The notes under the pieces are model-generated. The model saw nothing but the letters and a program-made list of their open reading frames with translations. It had not been told where the DNA came from and searched no databases. From the NCBI GenBank assembly GCA_964475955.1, contig CAYYZY010000035.1, forward strand, positions 1 through 50,654: DNA of 50,654 bases. Reading direction: 5' to 3'. This stretch comes from DATKZH01 sp964475955. GTDB taxonomy: Bacteria > Planctomycetota > Planctomycetia > Pirellulales > Thermoguttaceae. Shown here piece after piece: positions 8,428 to 18,700 of this stretch (within the stretch, counting starts at the first letter, position 1; each line of letters starts with the position of its first letter). A program made the translations under genes and the position numbers.

Positions 8428-8952
8428 ATGGCTGAGCAGCCTTCCCCGGCGGTCGGCATCGTGATGGGGAGTCAGAACGACTGGCCCAAGATCGAGGCGG
8501 CCGGCGCGGCCCTCGACCAGTTCGGCGTGCCGTACGAAGCCCGCGTGATGAGCGCGCACCGCACGCCCGAAGTCGTTCAGGAGTACGCCGCCACGGCCAT
8601 CGACCGCGGCCTGAAGGTGATCATCGCGGCGGCCGGCGGGGCGGCCCACCTGGGCGGCGTGGTCGCCGCCCACACCATCCTCCCGGTGATCGGCCTGCCC
8701 GTGCCGACCCAACTGATGGGCGGCCTCGATTCGCTCCTTTCGATCGTCCAGATGCCCGGCGACGTGCCCGTCGCCACGGTGGGGGCCGGCATGGGGGGGC
8801 CGCGGAACGCCGGCCTGTTGGCCGTCCAGATCCTCGCCCTTTCCGATCCGGCGCTCGCCGGGAAGCTCCGCGAGTTCAAGCAGGCGCTCGCGGCGAAGGT
8901 GGCCGCCAAGGACGCCGCCCTCCAGAAGACCCTCCGCGGAGACCCCGCATGA
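8428..8952 (+). CDS. purE: N5-carboxyaminoimidazole ribonucleotide mutase PurE
   Basis: Purine biosynthesis enzyme that moves the carboxyl group of N5-CAIR to give CAIR. The 174-residue protein has GIVMGSQNDWPKIEAA, the histidine motif MSAHRTPE, AAAGGAAHLGGVVAAHT and GLDSLLSIVQMPGDVPVAT, all hallmarks of PurE. I start at ATG 8428 behind AAGGAG; the in-frame extension upstream is repeat-derived. No purK is adjacent, so its partner must be elsewhere or the enzyme acts like the CO2-using class II type; the sequence alone does not settle this. The stop overlaps the mtnA start by 4 bases. Confidence 0.95.
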   Translation: MAEQPSPAVGIVMGSQNDWPKIEAAGAALDQFGVPYEARVMSAHRTPEVVQEYAATAIDRGLKVIIAAAGGAAHLGGVVAAHTILPVIGLPVPTQLMGGLDSLLSIVQMPGDVPVATVGAGMGGPRNAGLLAVQILALSDPALAGKLREFKQALAAKVAAKDAALQKTLRGDPA

Positions 8953-10028
8953 CCGGCCCGGAAAAAGGGGACGCAGCTCATTTCACCACGCTCCGCTGGA
9001 TGGGCGGCGCCGACGGCTTCCTGCGCCTGATCGACCAGACCCGTCTTCCCGCGGAGACCGTCGAGATCGACTGCCGCGACGTCGACACCGTCTGGGAGGC
9101 GATCCGGATGCTCCGCGTGCGCGGCGCCCCGGCCATCGGCATCGCGGCGGCCTACGGCCTTTGCCTCGGGATGCAGGCGGCGGCCGGCGCCGACGAGCCC
9201 GCCTTCTTCGCACGGCTCGACGAATCCGCCGACTACCTCGCCTCCAGCCGCCCCACGGCCGTCAACCTCTTCTGGGCATTGGAGCGAATGAAACAGAAGG
9301 CCCACCAAGGCCGCGGCCGGCGGACCGTCGCCCAGATCGCCGACGACCTGCTGGCCGAGGCCCGGGCGATCCACGAGGAGGACCGCCAGATGTGCCGGGC
9401 GATCGGGCGCCACGGGGCCGAGCTGCTCTCCGACGGGCAGGGCGTTTTGACCCACTGCAACGCCGGCGGGCTGGCCACGTCCGACTACGGCACGGCGCTG
9501 GCCGTCTTCTTCGCCGCCGCCGAGTCGGGCAAGCGCATTCACGTCTACGCCGACGAGACCCGCCCCCTGCTCCAGGGAGCGCGGCTCACGGCCTGGGAAC
9601 TGAAGCAGCGGGGCATCCCCGTCACGCTCATCTGCGACTCGATGGCGCCGCTGGTGATGCGCGAAGACCGCGTGCAGGCGGTCGTCGTGGGGGCCGACCG
9701 GATCGCGGCCAACGGCGACGCGGCCAACAAGATCGGCACCTACGGCGTGGCGCTGGCGGCCGCCGCCCACGATGTCCCCTTCTACGTGGCCGCGCCGACC
9801 AGCACGTTCGACCTCTCGCTTTCAAGCGGCGAGGCGATCCCCATCGAAGAGCGCGACCCGCGCGAGATCACCCACGGCTTCGGGCGTCAAACGGCTCCAA
9901 ACGGCGTCGACGTCTACAACCCGGCCTTCGACGTCACCCCGGCCCGGCTCATCCGCGCCGTGATCTGCGAGAAGGGCGTCATCCAGCCGGTGACCCGCCA
10001 GAGAATCGCCGAAGTGCTCGGCGCGTAG
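8949..10028 (+). CDS. mtnA: Methylthioribose-1-phosphate isomerase MtnA
   Basis: Methionine salvage enzyme that isomerises 5-methylthioribose-1-phosphate to methylthioribulose-1-phosphate. The 359-residue protein belongs to the eIF2B-alpha-like family. RVRGAPAIGIAAAYG, GVLTHCNAGGLAT with catalytic C170, YADETRPLLQGARLTAWEL, and VVVGADRIAANGD with catalytic D250 are all present. This pair of active-site residues separates true MtnA from eIF2B subunits. It overlaps purE (ATGA), so the two are co-translated. Its TAG stop is part of the Family C hairpin that follows. Other salvage genes (mtnB, mtnC, mtnP) are not in the window. Confidence 0.95.
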   Translation: MTGPEKGDAAHFTTLRWMGGADGFLRLIDQTRLPAETVEIDCRDVDTVWEAIRMLRVRGAPAIGIAAAYGLCLGMQAAAGADEPAFFARLDESADYLASSRPTAVNLFWALERMKQKAHQGRGRRTVAQIADDLLAEARAIHEEDRQMCRAIGRHGAELLSDGQGVLTHCNAGGLATSDYGTALAVFFAAAESGKRIHVYADETRPLLQGARLTAWELKQRGIPVTLICDSMAPLVMREDRVQAVVVGADRIAANGDAANKIGTYGVALAAAAHDVPFYVAAPTSTFDLSLSSGEAIPIEERDPREITHGFGRQTAPNGVDVYNPAFDVTPARLIRAVICEKGVIQPVTRQRIAEVLGA

Positions 10029-10047
10029 GGTGGCTGCTTGCAGCCGC
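10025..10047. repeat. Family C hairpin at the mtnA stop codon
   Basis: GTAGGGTGGCTGCTTGCAGCC forms a GGCTGC-TT-GCAGCC hairpin (10032-10045). The TAG of GTAGGG is the mtnA stop. Related elements are at 26598-26666 and 49868-49895. Confidence 0.65.
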
Positions 10048-10094
10048 GCGCCCGCGCTTTGCTCCCGGGCCGAGCCCGGGAACGAGGAACGCCG

Positions 10095-10853
10095 TCAATA
10101 CCACGTCGGCACGACTTTCCAGATCAACCGGGCGCGGCAGTAGGGGCATTCCTGGGCGAGGCCGTTCAGCCGGCTGGAGCACTGCGGACAGAGCGGGCGC
10201 TTGTCGATCGCGAAAGCCGCAAACACCCCCAACGGACCGAAGAACAGGCCCAGCAGGCACCCCGTCACGTACGCCATGCGCGGTCGCCCCACCGCCCCGC
10301 CCACGAACGTGCAGGCCAGCATGGCGAACACGTAGAGCACGACGGCGCTCAAGGCGAACAGGTTGTAGGCCAAATCGGGCGACTCGGCCCCCGGCAGGAA
10401 GTTCGGCGCGAGCTTCAGCGCCGCGAAGTAGACCGCCACGGGGCTCAGAAACAAGAATGCAGCCGCCAGCAGCAAGATCAGCACGAACATCAGCACCGGC
10501 TGCTCGCCCCCGTAGCGGGCCGTCAACGACGACTCCCGAAACGCCCGGCCGCACTCCGGACAGATGCTCGCCTGCTTCGACACCATCCGCCCGCAGTCGG
10601 AGCAGGGGCGAAGGCTCAGCGGCGATCGCTGCACCCCGACGCCCGAATCGTCCACACCGGCCGCCTCGTCCCCCGATTCGGCCGGGGCGTCCAACAGGCC
10701 GGGCACTCCGCCCGCCGCGGTCCAGGGACCGTCGATCCCTTCACGGACCTGGCTTTCGGGCCCGATTTCCCCGTCCTTGGCCTTCTGCTCCAATTCGATC
10801 CACGACACCGGCCCGACCGTCTCGCCCATCGACTGGTAGTACCACTCGGCCAT
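10095..10853 (-). CDS. GYF_2-type and zinc-ribbon membrane protein
   Basis: A 252-residue membrane protein. Residues 1-50 (EWYYQSMGETVGPVSW...IELEQKAKDGEIG...GPWTAA) match the GYF_2-type domain common in planctomycete membrane proteins. A first zinc ribbon (CSDCG...CPECG) follows at about 83-102, then three to four membrane segments at about 119-212, and a second ribbon (CPQC...CPYC) near the C-terminus. This arrangement suggests protein-protein contacts on the cytoplasmic face of the membrane. ATG 10853 has GGAGGGG upstream; the open frame extends further but without similarity. The function is unknown. It is on the same strand as the giant membrane protein and DegT-like genes, but over 200 bp separates it from DegT. 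Confidence 0.75.
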   Translation of the reverse strand: MAEWYYQSMGETVGPVSWIELEQKAKDGEIGPESQVREGIDGPWTAAGGVPGLLDAPAESGDEAAGVDDSGVGVQRSPLSLRPCSDCGRMVSKQASICPECGRAFRESSLTARYGGEQPVLMFVLILLLAAAFLFLSPVAVYFAALKLAPNFLPGAESPDLAYNLFALSAVVLYVFAMLACTFVGGAVGRPRMAYVTGCLLGLFFGPLGVFAAFAIDKRPLCPQCSSRLNGLAQECPYCRARLIWKVVPTWY

Positions 10854-11014
10854 GATCCCCTCCCGCGTCTGCGATGCACCCCGTTTCCCGCGCGCCTCTC
10901 CCCCAACCGGCGATCGCTTCCCGAGCACTCAGCCCGTCGGAACCGCCGCCCGCCCCGACTGCCGACCATGCTATCCTGGCGGGCACTTGTCTGCAACTTC
11001 CCTTCCATCGCGCC

Positions 11015-11035
11015 GGGCACGTTGGAAACGTGCCC
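11015..11035. repeat. Family A hairpin, solo copy
   Basis: A 9-bp stem with GGA loop, identical in stem and loop to the copy at 11-31. It lies between the DegT-like gene and the GYF/zinc-ribbon gene. Confidence 0.85.
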
Positions 11036-11070
11036 CACGGCCATGTGGCGACGGTTGTCGCGAGCAGTCG

Positions 11071-12435
11071 TCAGCATGTGTGCTCTCGCGTTTCCGGCGA
11101 CGCAACGTGCGGTTGGCGGGCGTCGGCACCGGGGCCGCCGGAGAACGGGGAGCAAGTCGGGTGCACCGAATCACGCACCGCCTGGCCGGGCGAGCAGGGC
11201 GAAGGGAGCGCGCACCGGCCTTCGGGCCGTCGAGGCGCGCCGCAGGCTCGCAGCAGGGCATGGGCCATGCGCTCGATCGAAGCGGGAGGCATCTCGGGGT
11301 AAAAGGGAAGAAACACGAGATGCGCGAGAACATGGCGGGCGACCAGCGGCTCGAGTTCGGGTCGATCGTCGGGCGGGTCGACGACGCACAGGCTATGGCC
11401 CTGGGTGGCGTCGAACCCCGCGCGTCGAAGCCCGGCCATCACGCGCGGCGGGTCGTCGACCACCACCGGCAGCACCCAGTGCGTGTGGGGGACCGCGGTC
11501 GACGTGGGGCAGGCGACCCCGTGGCCCACCAGCCGGACGAATAGCTCGGCATTGCGGCGCCGGTCGTCGAGCCGGGTCGCGTCGAACCGCTGCAACCGCC
11601 TGGCCAAAAGCGCCAGAAGCGGCGCGGAGGGGCGCCGGCGGATTCGGGCGGAGAAGTCCGCGCCGCGGAAGCCGCGCACGCTGCCGTTGATCGCGCGATC
11701 CGGGTCGCGACCCGTCGCACGCATCGCGCCGACGAGCGCGCCGAACGCAACGCGCGACGACACGGCCTTGAGGGCCGCGTATTTCGCGAGTCGCGCAAGC
11801 CAGGCGGCCCGAGTCTGAACCGGAAAGCGCTTTTCGCGAAGCCGCATCGCGTGGAGCAGGCGCGGGTCGCGCACGGTGAGCAGCGCGCCGCCCAGGGCCG
11901 TCGAGCTTTTGATCGGCCCGAAGCTGAACATGCTCACGTCGGCCGCCGGGTGGCCCGTGTAGTCGGTGCCGGAAAACGCCTGGGCACAGTCTTCAATCAC
12001 CAGCAGCCCGTGCCCGGCCGCCAGCCGAAGCGTCGGCTCCATGGGAAACCGGCTGCCGAACAGGTGGGCCACGACGACGGCCCGGGTGGCCGGCGTGATC
12101 GCCCGCCGTATCCGCTCGGGGCGCGGGGCGAGCCGGTCGGGGTCGAGATCGACGGGGATCGGCACCAGGCCGTTCTGCCTGAGAATGCGGGGCATGTGGG
12201 GGATCGTGATCGACGAGACGAGCACCTCGCTTCCCGCCGGCAGGGCCAGCGCCCGCCAGAGCAGATCGAAACCGCTGCGGACCGAGAGGCAGGCCAGGGC
12301 GTCGTCGGAGTCGTAGCCGGACCAGAGCCGCTCCACCCGTTGCCGGGCGGCCCGCTGGTCGATGGGCGCGCCGATGCGCCCCAGCGCCAGCGCGAGATCG
12401 GACCAGCGGACGTCGATGCGCTTTCTCGCCCACAT
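11071..12435 (-). CDS. DegT/DnrJ/EryC1/StrS-family PLP-dependent protein
   Basis: Fold-type I PLP enzyme of the sugar aminotransferase family, 454 residues. Family landmarks are SVRSGFDLLWRAL near 51-63 (the phosphate-binding loop), D149 in LLVIEDCAQAF, and the PLP-lysine K176 in FSFGPIKSSTALGGALL. Such enzymes usually transaminate NDP-keto-sugars for surface polysaccharide or lipid A, but no sugar biosynthesis genes are next to it, so the substrate is unknown. The last 55 or so residues, rich in Pro, Cys, Arg and Gly, look unlike the family and may be read-through after loss of a native stop. The ATG at 12435 has GAGGCAG upstream. The gene follows the hairpin at 12480-12510. Confidence 0.8.
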   Translation of the reverse strand: MWARKRIDVRWSDLALALGRIGAPIDQRAARQRVERLWSGYDSDDALACLSVRSGFDLLWRALALPAGSEVLVSSITIPHMPRILRQNGLVPIPVDLDPDRLAPRPERIRRAITPATRAVVVAHLFGSRFPMEPTLRLAAGHGLLVIEDCAQAFSGTDYTGHPAADVSMFSFGPIKSSTALGGALLTVRDPRLLHAMRLREKRFPVQTRAAWLARLAKYAALKAVSSRVAFGALVGAMRATGRDPDRAINGSVRGFRGADFSARIRRRPSAPLLALLARRLQRFDATRLDDRRRNAELFVRLVGHGVACPTSTAVPHTHWVLPVVVDDPPRVMAGLRRAGFDATQGHSLCVVDPPDDRPELEPLVARHVLAHLVFLPFYPEMPPASIERMAHALLRACGAPRRPEGRCALPSPCSPGQAVRDSVHPTCSPFSGGPGADARQPHVASPETREHTC

Positions 12436-12479
12436 GAGACTGCCTCAACTGCCTGTTTGGTCCCCCGTTGGTCGCCGGT

Positions 12480-12510
12480 GCTGGCTTGCCCGGCGGTGCG
12501 GCAAGCCAGC
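12480..12510. terminator. Strong hairpin after small membrane gene
   Basis: An 11-bp perfect stem (GCTGGCTTGCC / GGCAAGCCAGC) with a 9-base loop, ending 6 bases beyond the stop of the small membrane protein. There is no T-run, so a rho-independent role is unproven. The left arm and loop resemble 49928-49946 (GGCTTGCCC-GCGGTGCGG versus GGCTTGCCCAGCAGTGCGG), so it also belongs to a dispersed repeat. Confidence 0.5.
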
Positions 12511-12516
12511 GCCGGG

Positions 12517-12741
12517 CTATTCGTCTTCTTCCTTTTCGTCCGAGACCGAACCGGCAATGACCACGACCAGCGCGATCGCGGCCGGCACGCTCACCGCAAG
12601 CACGACCAGCACGACGAACCGGGCGACCGGCGGCACGCCGAGCCAGCTCATCACTCCAAACAGCATCGCCAGTGCGGCCGTGACCGCGAACATCGCCCGC
12701 AGCCCAAACTGCAACGGCCCCCCGCCCCCTTCATCCCTCAT
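12517..12741 (-). CDS. Small two-helix membrane protein
   Basis: A 74-residue protein with two hydrophobic segments (about 14-35 and 38-63) and an acidic tail SDEKEEDE. The first residues (MRDEGGGG) are encoded by the Family D repeat, which also provides the AAGGTTGAGGG sequence upstream of the ATG at 12741. It starts 3 bases after the giant membrane protein gene ends, so the two are probably co-translated. I recognise no named family with certainty; short membrane proteins of this shape are common in planctomycetes. Confidence 0.6.
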   Translation of the reverse strand: MRDEGGGGPLQFGLRAMFAVTAALAMLFGVMSWLGVPPVARFVVLVVLAVSVPAAIALVVVIAGSVSDEKEEDE

Positions 12742-12760
12742 CCCTCAACCTTCCCCCTTC
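12729..12760. repeat. Family D repeat at a gene boundary
   Basis: CTTCATCCCTCATCCCTC followed by AACCTTCCCC. On the minus strand it encodes the last residues and TGA of the giant membrane protein and the first codons of the next gene. The same AAGGTTGA-GGATGA core ends the cytochrome gene at 22981-23002. Confidence 0.75.
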
Positions 12761-15700
12761 CCGATCGGCCGCCGCTCCCACTTTCGGAAGCGGGTCACGC
12801 CGGCCAGGATCTCGGCCCGGCGTTTCTCGAACAGGCCGAACAGGGCGATGATGGCCGCCCCCAGCGTGATGCAGAAGATCCAGAAGACCCACATGTGCTG
12901 CTCGACGAACGCGGCGTGGCAGATCATCGTCACGATTACCAGCGCGAGGAACGTGATCCCCAGCACCACGAACGAGCGAACCCGCAGCACCACGCCCGCC
13001 AGCACGCCCAGCACCGAAAGCAGGATCAGCACGATCGGCAGCCAGGGCGACTCGCCCAGATGCCCGAGGAACTCCGCGGTGGAGGAGAAGTAGATCAGGC
13101 TCAGGGCAAAGTAGCGGACCACGGCGCTCTGCGCGCCGGTCAGCCGGTCGTAGTTCAGGTACTCGGCCAGCAGGGCGGAAATCCCAATGGGGATCAGCCA
13201 CAACTGCGGGTGTTCCATGAAGTGGAGATCGTTCTGGTGCCAGAGCACGCCGAGGGCCACGTTGGCGGTGGCCAGGGCCACGATCGAGAACCCGGGCGAG
13301 CGCTTGCGCACCGCCAGGAACCCGTAGAACAGGGTGGCCAGCATCCAGAACGCGGGGCTCGCCCCGGCGAAGCCCTCAGCGGGCGGCGTGATCGGCAACC
13401 AAAACACGACCGCCGGGGCGAGCGGCAGCAGCACGGCCGTCCGCTCCAGCGGTTCGCTCAGTACGGGCATGCCCTGCCGGTGGAACAGCTCGCTCAGGGC
13501 CGCTCCGGCAAACGCCCCTGCGATCACCAGCAGCATCCAGTAGTCTTCCACGATCCCCATTCGGAAAAGCCAGGGCATGGTAAGCCACAGATGCACGGCG
13601 ACCAGCCCGGCCAGCACCTCGGCCAGATAGACGTACGCGGTGCGCCCGCGGTCGCTCAGTCGCAACGGGTCGAGCGTTGGAACCAGGGCCAGCGCCAAGG
13701 CGGCCGCGCACAGCCCGGCCACGGCGCAGGCCACCACGGCGATCGCCGCCAGGGCCATGGGGGTGCCGTCGGGCGGCTCGAAGAGAAAGGCCTCCTGGAC
13801 GAGCACGAGCGCCAGGAACGCCAGCGCCAGGCCGCCCAGCACCGGAAGCATGCGACGTGCCGACGCGACCCAGTCGCTCCCCGCCGGCAACACGCGCACG
13901 AGCCCGAAGTGCGTGACCAGCGCCATCGCCACCGCGGCGCTCATCACGATCACGTTGCGGTGCAGCCACGCGGAGGCCCCGGCCCGGGCGAACCAGGCCG
14001 GATCGAGCCAGGCCCAGCTCAGTTCGGCAAGCCCGAGCGCGGCCAGGGCGAACGTGGCACACTGCCAGCCGGTGCGCCAGCGTCCGCGCGCCCGGGCGGC
14101 CATGAGAATCGCCGCGGCGACCAGGGCCGCGGTCGCCAACGGGCCGACCATCCGACCGGCGAGCCAGGCGGGGTGAGGCCGGGCGATGCGGTCGAAGCCG
14201 AAGTCGATCGAGACCCATACGCCCAGCACCAGGGCCAAGGCGGCCACGACGGCCTGAATCTGGCCGAACCAAGGACGCCGTGCGGAAGCCGAGGGCGCCG
14301 GGATGCGCATCGCCCGCCACAGGGCGTTCCACCGCGGCGCGATCCACGCCAGCAGCGCGGCCAACAGCACAAAGGCTGCCAGCTCGTGGCCGGCGGTCCA
14401 GAGGAAGACGCGCGGCGAGAGCGCCCGGGCGTCAAGCGCCATGCCCAGGGCGATCAGGCCGGTTCCGTACCACGCGGGGCGTGCGAACCGTGCGGTGCGG
14501 TCCCAGAGCGAGATGGTGGCGGCGACCACCAGGGCGGCCAGGGCGAGCCAACCGAGCGGCCGCCCGGCCGATCCCCAAGCGGCCGGCACGTCGTCGATCC
14601 CCAGCGCGCCTTGGACCACCGAAACCACAACCACCACGGCGAGCATCGCCAGCCCCGCCGGGGCCGCCAGCGGGGCCAGCGCGATCCGCCGGCCGTCGAA
14701 CCGGAACTCGGGGACGCCGTCGGGCCGCGCAAGCCGCACGACCGACCACACGGCCGACACGACGCCCAGGCACAGCGCGTTGGTCTGCACCAGCCCGACG
14801 ACCGTCCACGGCGACTCCCAGGCCGCCCACGCCACCGTGCCCGCCACGTTGACCAGAAGCCCGGAAGTCCACACGTACCCCGGCAACCGCTGCCACATAG
14901 CCACCAGGCCGGCCATCACGCTCGCGGCGAGGATCGCCCGAAGCGACCACCACGGACGGCCCGGGTCGGCCAGGCAGTACGCCAGGGCCAGGCCGACGCT
15001 CGCGGCGGCGAGCACCGTCACCCAGTCGGTCACGAGCCGCCCGGGCAGAGCGAGCCGGTTGCGAGACGCCGAGGCGAGCGCGGCGTCGATCGGCCCCGCG
15101 TCGACTTGCCCGGCGAGCCGGAGGTTGCGTCCCAGGAGCCCCGCGCCGAGCAGGATGATCGCGGCGGCCGCCCAGCACGCGGTGAGCACGTGGTACTCGA
15201 GCCAGACGCGCGCCCCGGCTTCGGCCGTCAGGTTCGCCGCCAGGCAGGCGACCAGCACGCCGACCCCCAACGCCGCCCCGCCGGCCACGTGGAGCAGGTT
15301 CCCCGGCGACACCTGGCGCAGATACCACGCGACGGCCGCGGCGGCCAGTGCCAGGGCGATCCAGCCCCCCGGCGCCGCCAACTGGGCCGTCCAGCCGGGC
15401 AAGTGGGACGGCTCCAGCATCAGCCGCACCACCGGGATCACCAGCAACACGGCGCTACCCACGGCTCCCAACGTTGTCTGCGCGGCCAACAGCGGACTGG
15501 TGCCGAGCGTCAATTCGCGGAGGGCGTAGAGCCGTTTCCGCGCGGCCAGCCACACCAGGGCGACCGCTGCGCTGGCGATCACGTTGGCCTGCACCAGCAG
15601 GACCCACCACTGGCCGAGCGCGAGTTGGTGCTGATAGTACCAAACCACCAGCGAGGCGGCCAGGTTCACTCCCGGGGCCGCGGCAAAGGCCCAGCCCTCG

Positions 15701-18700
15701 CGGCGACGCCACACGGCGGTGGCCGCGCCGGCCGTGCCGGCCAGCGCGATCGCGGCGGCGGCCCAGAGCAGGTCCTCCGGCCTTTCCAGCAGCACGGCCG
15801 CCTTGATCCCCAGCAACACGGCGAGCACGCCCGCCGTCGAAACCCAAACCGCCGCGGCGCGGATCAGGGCCTGGGGCGGCCCCTGCGCGCCGGGCAGCGT
15901 GCGCACGGTCGCCACCCACCACGTGGCCAGCACGACGACCAGCGCGTACGTGCCCCAGCCGAGCATCAGAGTGCGATAAGCCCAATACGGCGCGAGCGGC
16001 GGCACCTGCGGCACCAGGTGCGGCAGCCCGCGAACCGTGCAGGCCACCAGCGCGACGGCCGCCATCCCCACCAGTCCCGCCGCTTCCGGCCGCACCCTTC
16101 TGCCGAGCTGCCGCAGGCGATAGACCGCCGCGCCGACCACCAGCGCCAGGGCAAGCCATCCGAGCCACGAGCCCGCGGCGATCGTCCAACCGTGCCATCG
16201 CGGGCCGTAGAGGGCCAGCGACCAGACGGCCGGGAACCAGACGAGCCCGAAGGTTGCCGTCCCGATGCCGAGCTGCACGCTCATCAGCGCGCGGCCCGGG
16301 GCGGTGCGGGGGGCATCGCTCCACACGTCGGCCCAGCGCCGGCCGATCAGCCAGGCGATGGCCCAAACGGCCGCGGTGGCCGCCAGGAGTTGGAGAGCCG
16401 TCACCAGGTCGGCGGTCTGAAAGGGCCGCCCCGAGGTCGCCACGGCCAGCAGGTACGCGAGCACTACGGTCATCTTGGCGACCAGCCCGGCGGAGAAGGC
16501 GTACGGGGCCGAGGTCTCCCGCAACGCCAACGCCACCAGGCAGGCCGACACGGCCAGGAGCGGGAACAGGTACGATAGCTCGGGCCCCATGGCCGCGAAA
16601 AAGCTCCCTGCCGCGGGACCGCCCGGGGCAACCCCGCCGATCTGGAGCAGGGCGGCCGCAAGCGTGAGGACGAGGATCGGCACGGCGGCGGTGGCCAGGA
16701 TCACCGCTTGGGCGATCCGCGGGCCCATGGGGCGCACGTCGACCACGCCGCCGGCCCGCCGGCAAACCTCGAGCAGCCGTCCGCGGTGCCAGACGGCGGC
16801 CGTGGCAACGATCAGCACGACGGCCAGCCCCCAGCGAAGCGCCGAGGCCGCGGCCTGCTGGGCGGCAAACGGCCCGGCCGCCAGGTACGGCACGCTGGCC
16901 GCCACGAGCAGGGCGGCCGCCAGGTCGTCTTCACGCCAGCGGTACCACAGCCGGACGACCAACCCGGCCGCCAGCACCGCCACGAGAAGCCAGGCGGTCG
17001 GCCCGAAGCCCGCCAACCGAGGAACGATCGCAGCCGAGCCGGCGGGGGCAGCCGGGGCGGCGACCAACTCTTGCCAGCAACCCGGAAGCAGTTGCCCCAC
17101 AAGCAGGACGAGCTGCATGCCCACGACGACGTGCCCCACCAGGCGGTCGACCGTGGGCCAGCCCGGCTCGAGCAGTTGCCGGCCGACGCGGCTTCGACGC
17201 AGCCCGATCCGCGCGCCCGACCAGGGGAGCACCATCAGGCCCAGGCCGATCCCGTAGGTCTGAAACGTGCGCACGTCGAGCAGGTCGACCTTCGCCTGCG
17301 AGCCCCAGCGGGGGGTTTCGAGCCAGGCGGTGGTCGCCACCAGGACGGCCAGGGTCAGCACCGCCTGGCAGCCCGCCATCATCGCCGGCCAGCGGTTCGT
17401 CCAGGCGATCACCAGCCAGACGCCGCCGAGCCAGAACAGGCAAGCGGCCAGCGGGAGCGTCGCCTGCCAGGAGGCCGGCACCAGCGCGGGGATCGCCAAG
17501 AACGAGGAGACCAGCGCCGTGCGCCCCAGCGGCCCCACGAACACGCGCCGCACGTGCTTCGCGAAACGCGGCACGGACTCGCCTTCCCGCCGGCGCTTTG
17601 CCGTCCAGGCGTCCAGCGACACGCTCGCCGACACGGCCAGCGTGGCATGGGCCAACAGGGCCACCAGCCAGGGCTGATCGAGATGGCCCTGGTAATTGAC
17701 GACCAGCGTGTGGATCAGCCCGACCAGGGCGACCATCGAGCCGAGCCACGTCCGCTCGACCGAGCGATAACCCCAGGCCATGAGCAGGTAGAAGGCCGCG
17801 GCGTAGACGGCCGCCACCACCGGCGTGGGCGTCGCCCGGACCGAGTCGAGATCCACAAGCGCCGTCCCCACGGCCACGAGCAGGCCCGCCGGCGCCACCA
17901 CCTCGGCCACGCGCAGAAGCGGCCGGCGGTAGGCCTCGATGAGCGCGTTGCGGTCCGACTTGGGTGGGGGCACGTCCCACGCGGCGCCCGGCTCGTGATC
18001 GGCGAGCCCGTACAGCCGCATCGCCGCCAGTCCCATCGCCAATGCCTCGAGCAGGAGGACCGCGGCCCAGATCGGCTGCACGGGGGGCGTCTGCCACCAG
18101 AGCCCCCAAACCGTTGCCCCCACGAGCAGCCCCAGCCCGAAGTACGTCAGAAGCGGCTCGCGGAACCGGGCGTTCAGAAGCAGGCTGCCGAGGCCGTAGG
18201 TGGCGTATACGCCCAGGGCGATGGGGGCGTCGGCACCGCGGCCGGCCAGCACGTGCGCGGTGACGACCACCAGGCTGACCAGGGCCACGACCACCGAGCC
18301 GCCGGCGTACTGCTCGGCGTCGCGCCGGTAACCCAAGCGGCCGAGTACTTCCGCGACCAGGCCCACCAGTGCGAACAGGCCGACCAGCGCCGCGCCGCTC
18401 TGCGCGCTGGCGGCCAGCCGGAGCATCTCGGCGCCGGCGCCCTCGGCCACGACCAAAGCCAGGTCGCCGCGGGCGACGTGGTAGCCGGTCAGATAGACGG
18501 CCGCCGCCGAAGCAATCGCCCCTGCGTGCGCGATCGGGAACCGGTACCGGAAGGCGACGAAACCAAGCGCCGCGGCGTTCAGCCCGCCGACGACCATCAC
18601 GGCCAGCGGCTGCGGCCACGCCATGCCCAACGCAACGAGCATCGCCCCCACGCCGACCAGGGCGATCGTCGTCCCGGCGGTGCGATGCGCCCCCAAGGCC

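Noticed and set aside
11851..16578. A 1575-residue open frame on the plus strand
   Set aside because: It lies antisense to the giant membrane gene and has extreme Arg, Gln, His and Pro content, typical of a shadow frame in GC-rich DNA.
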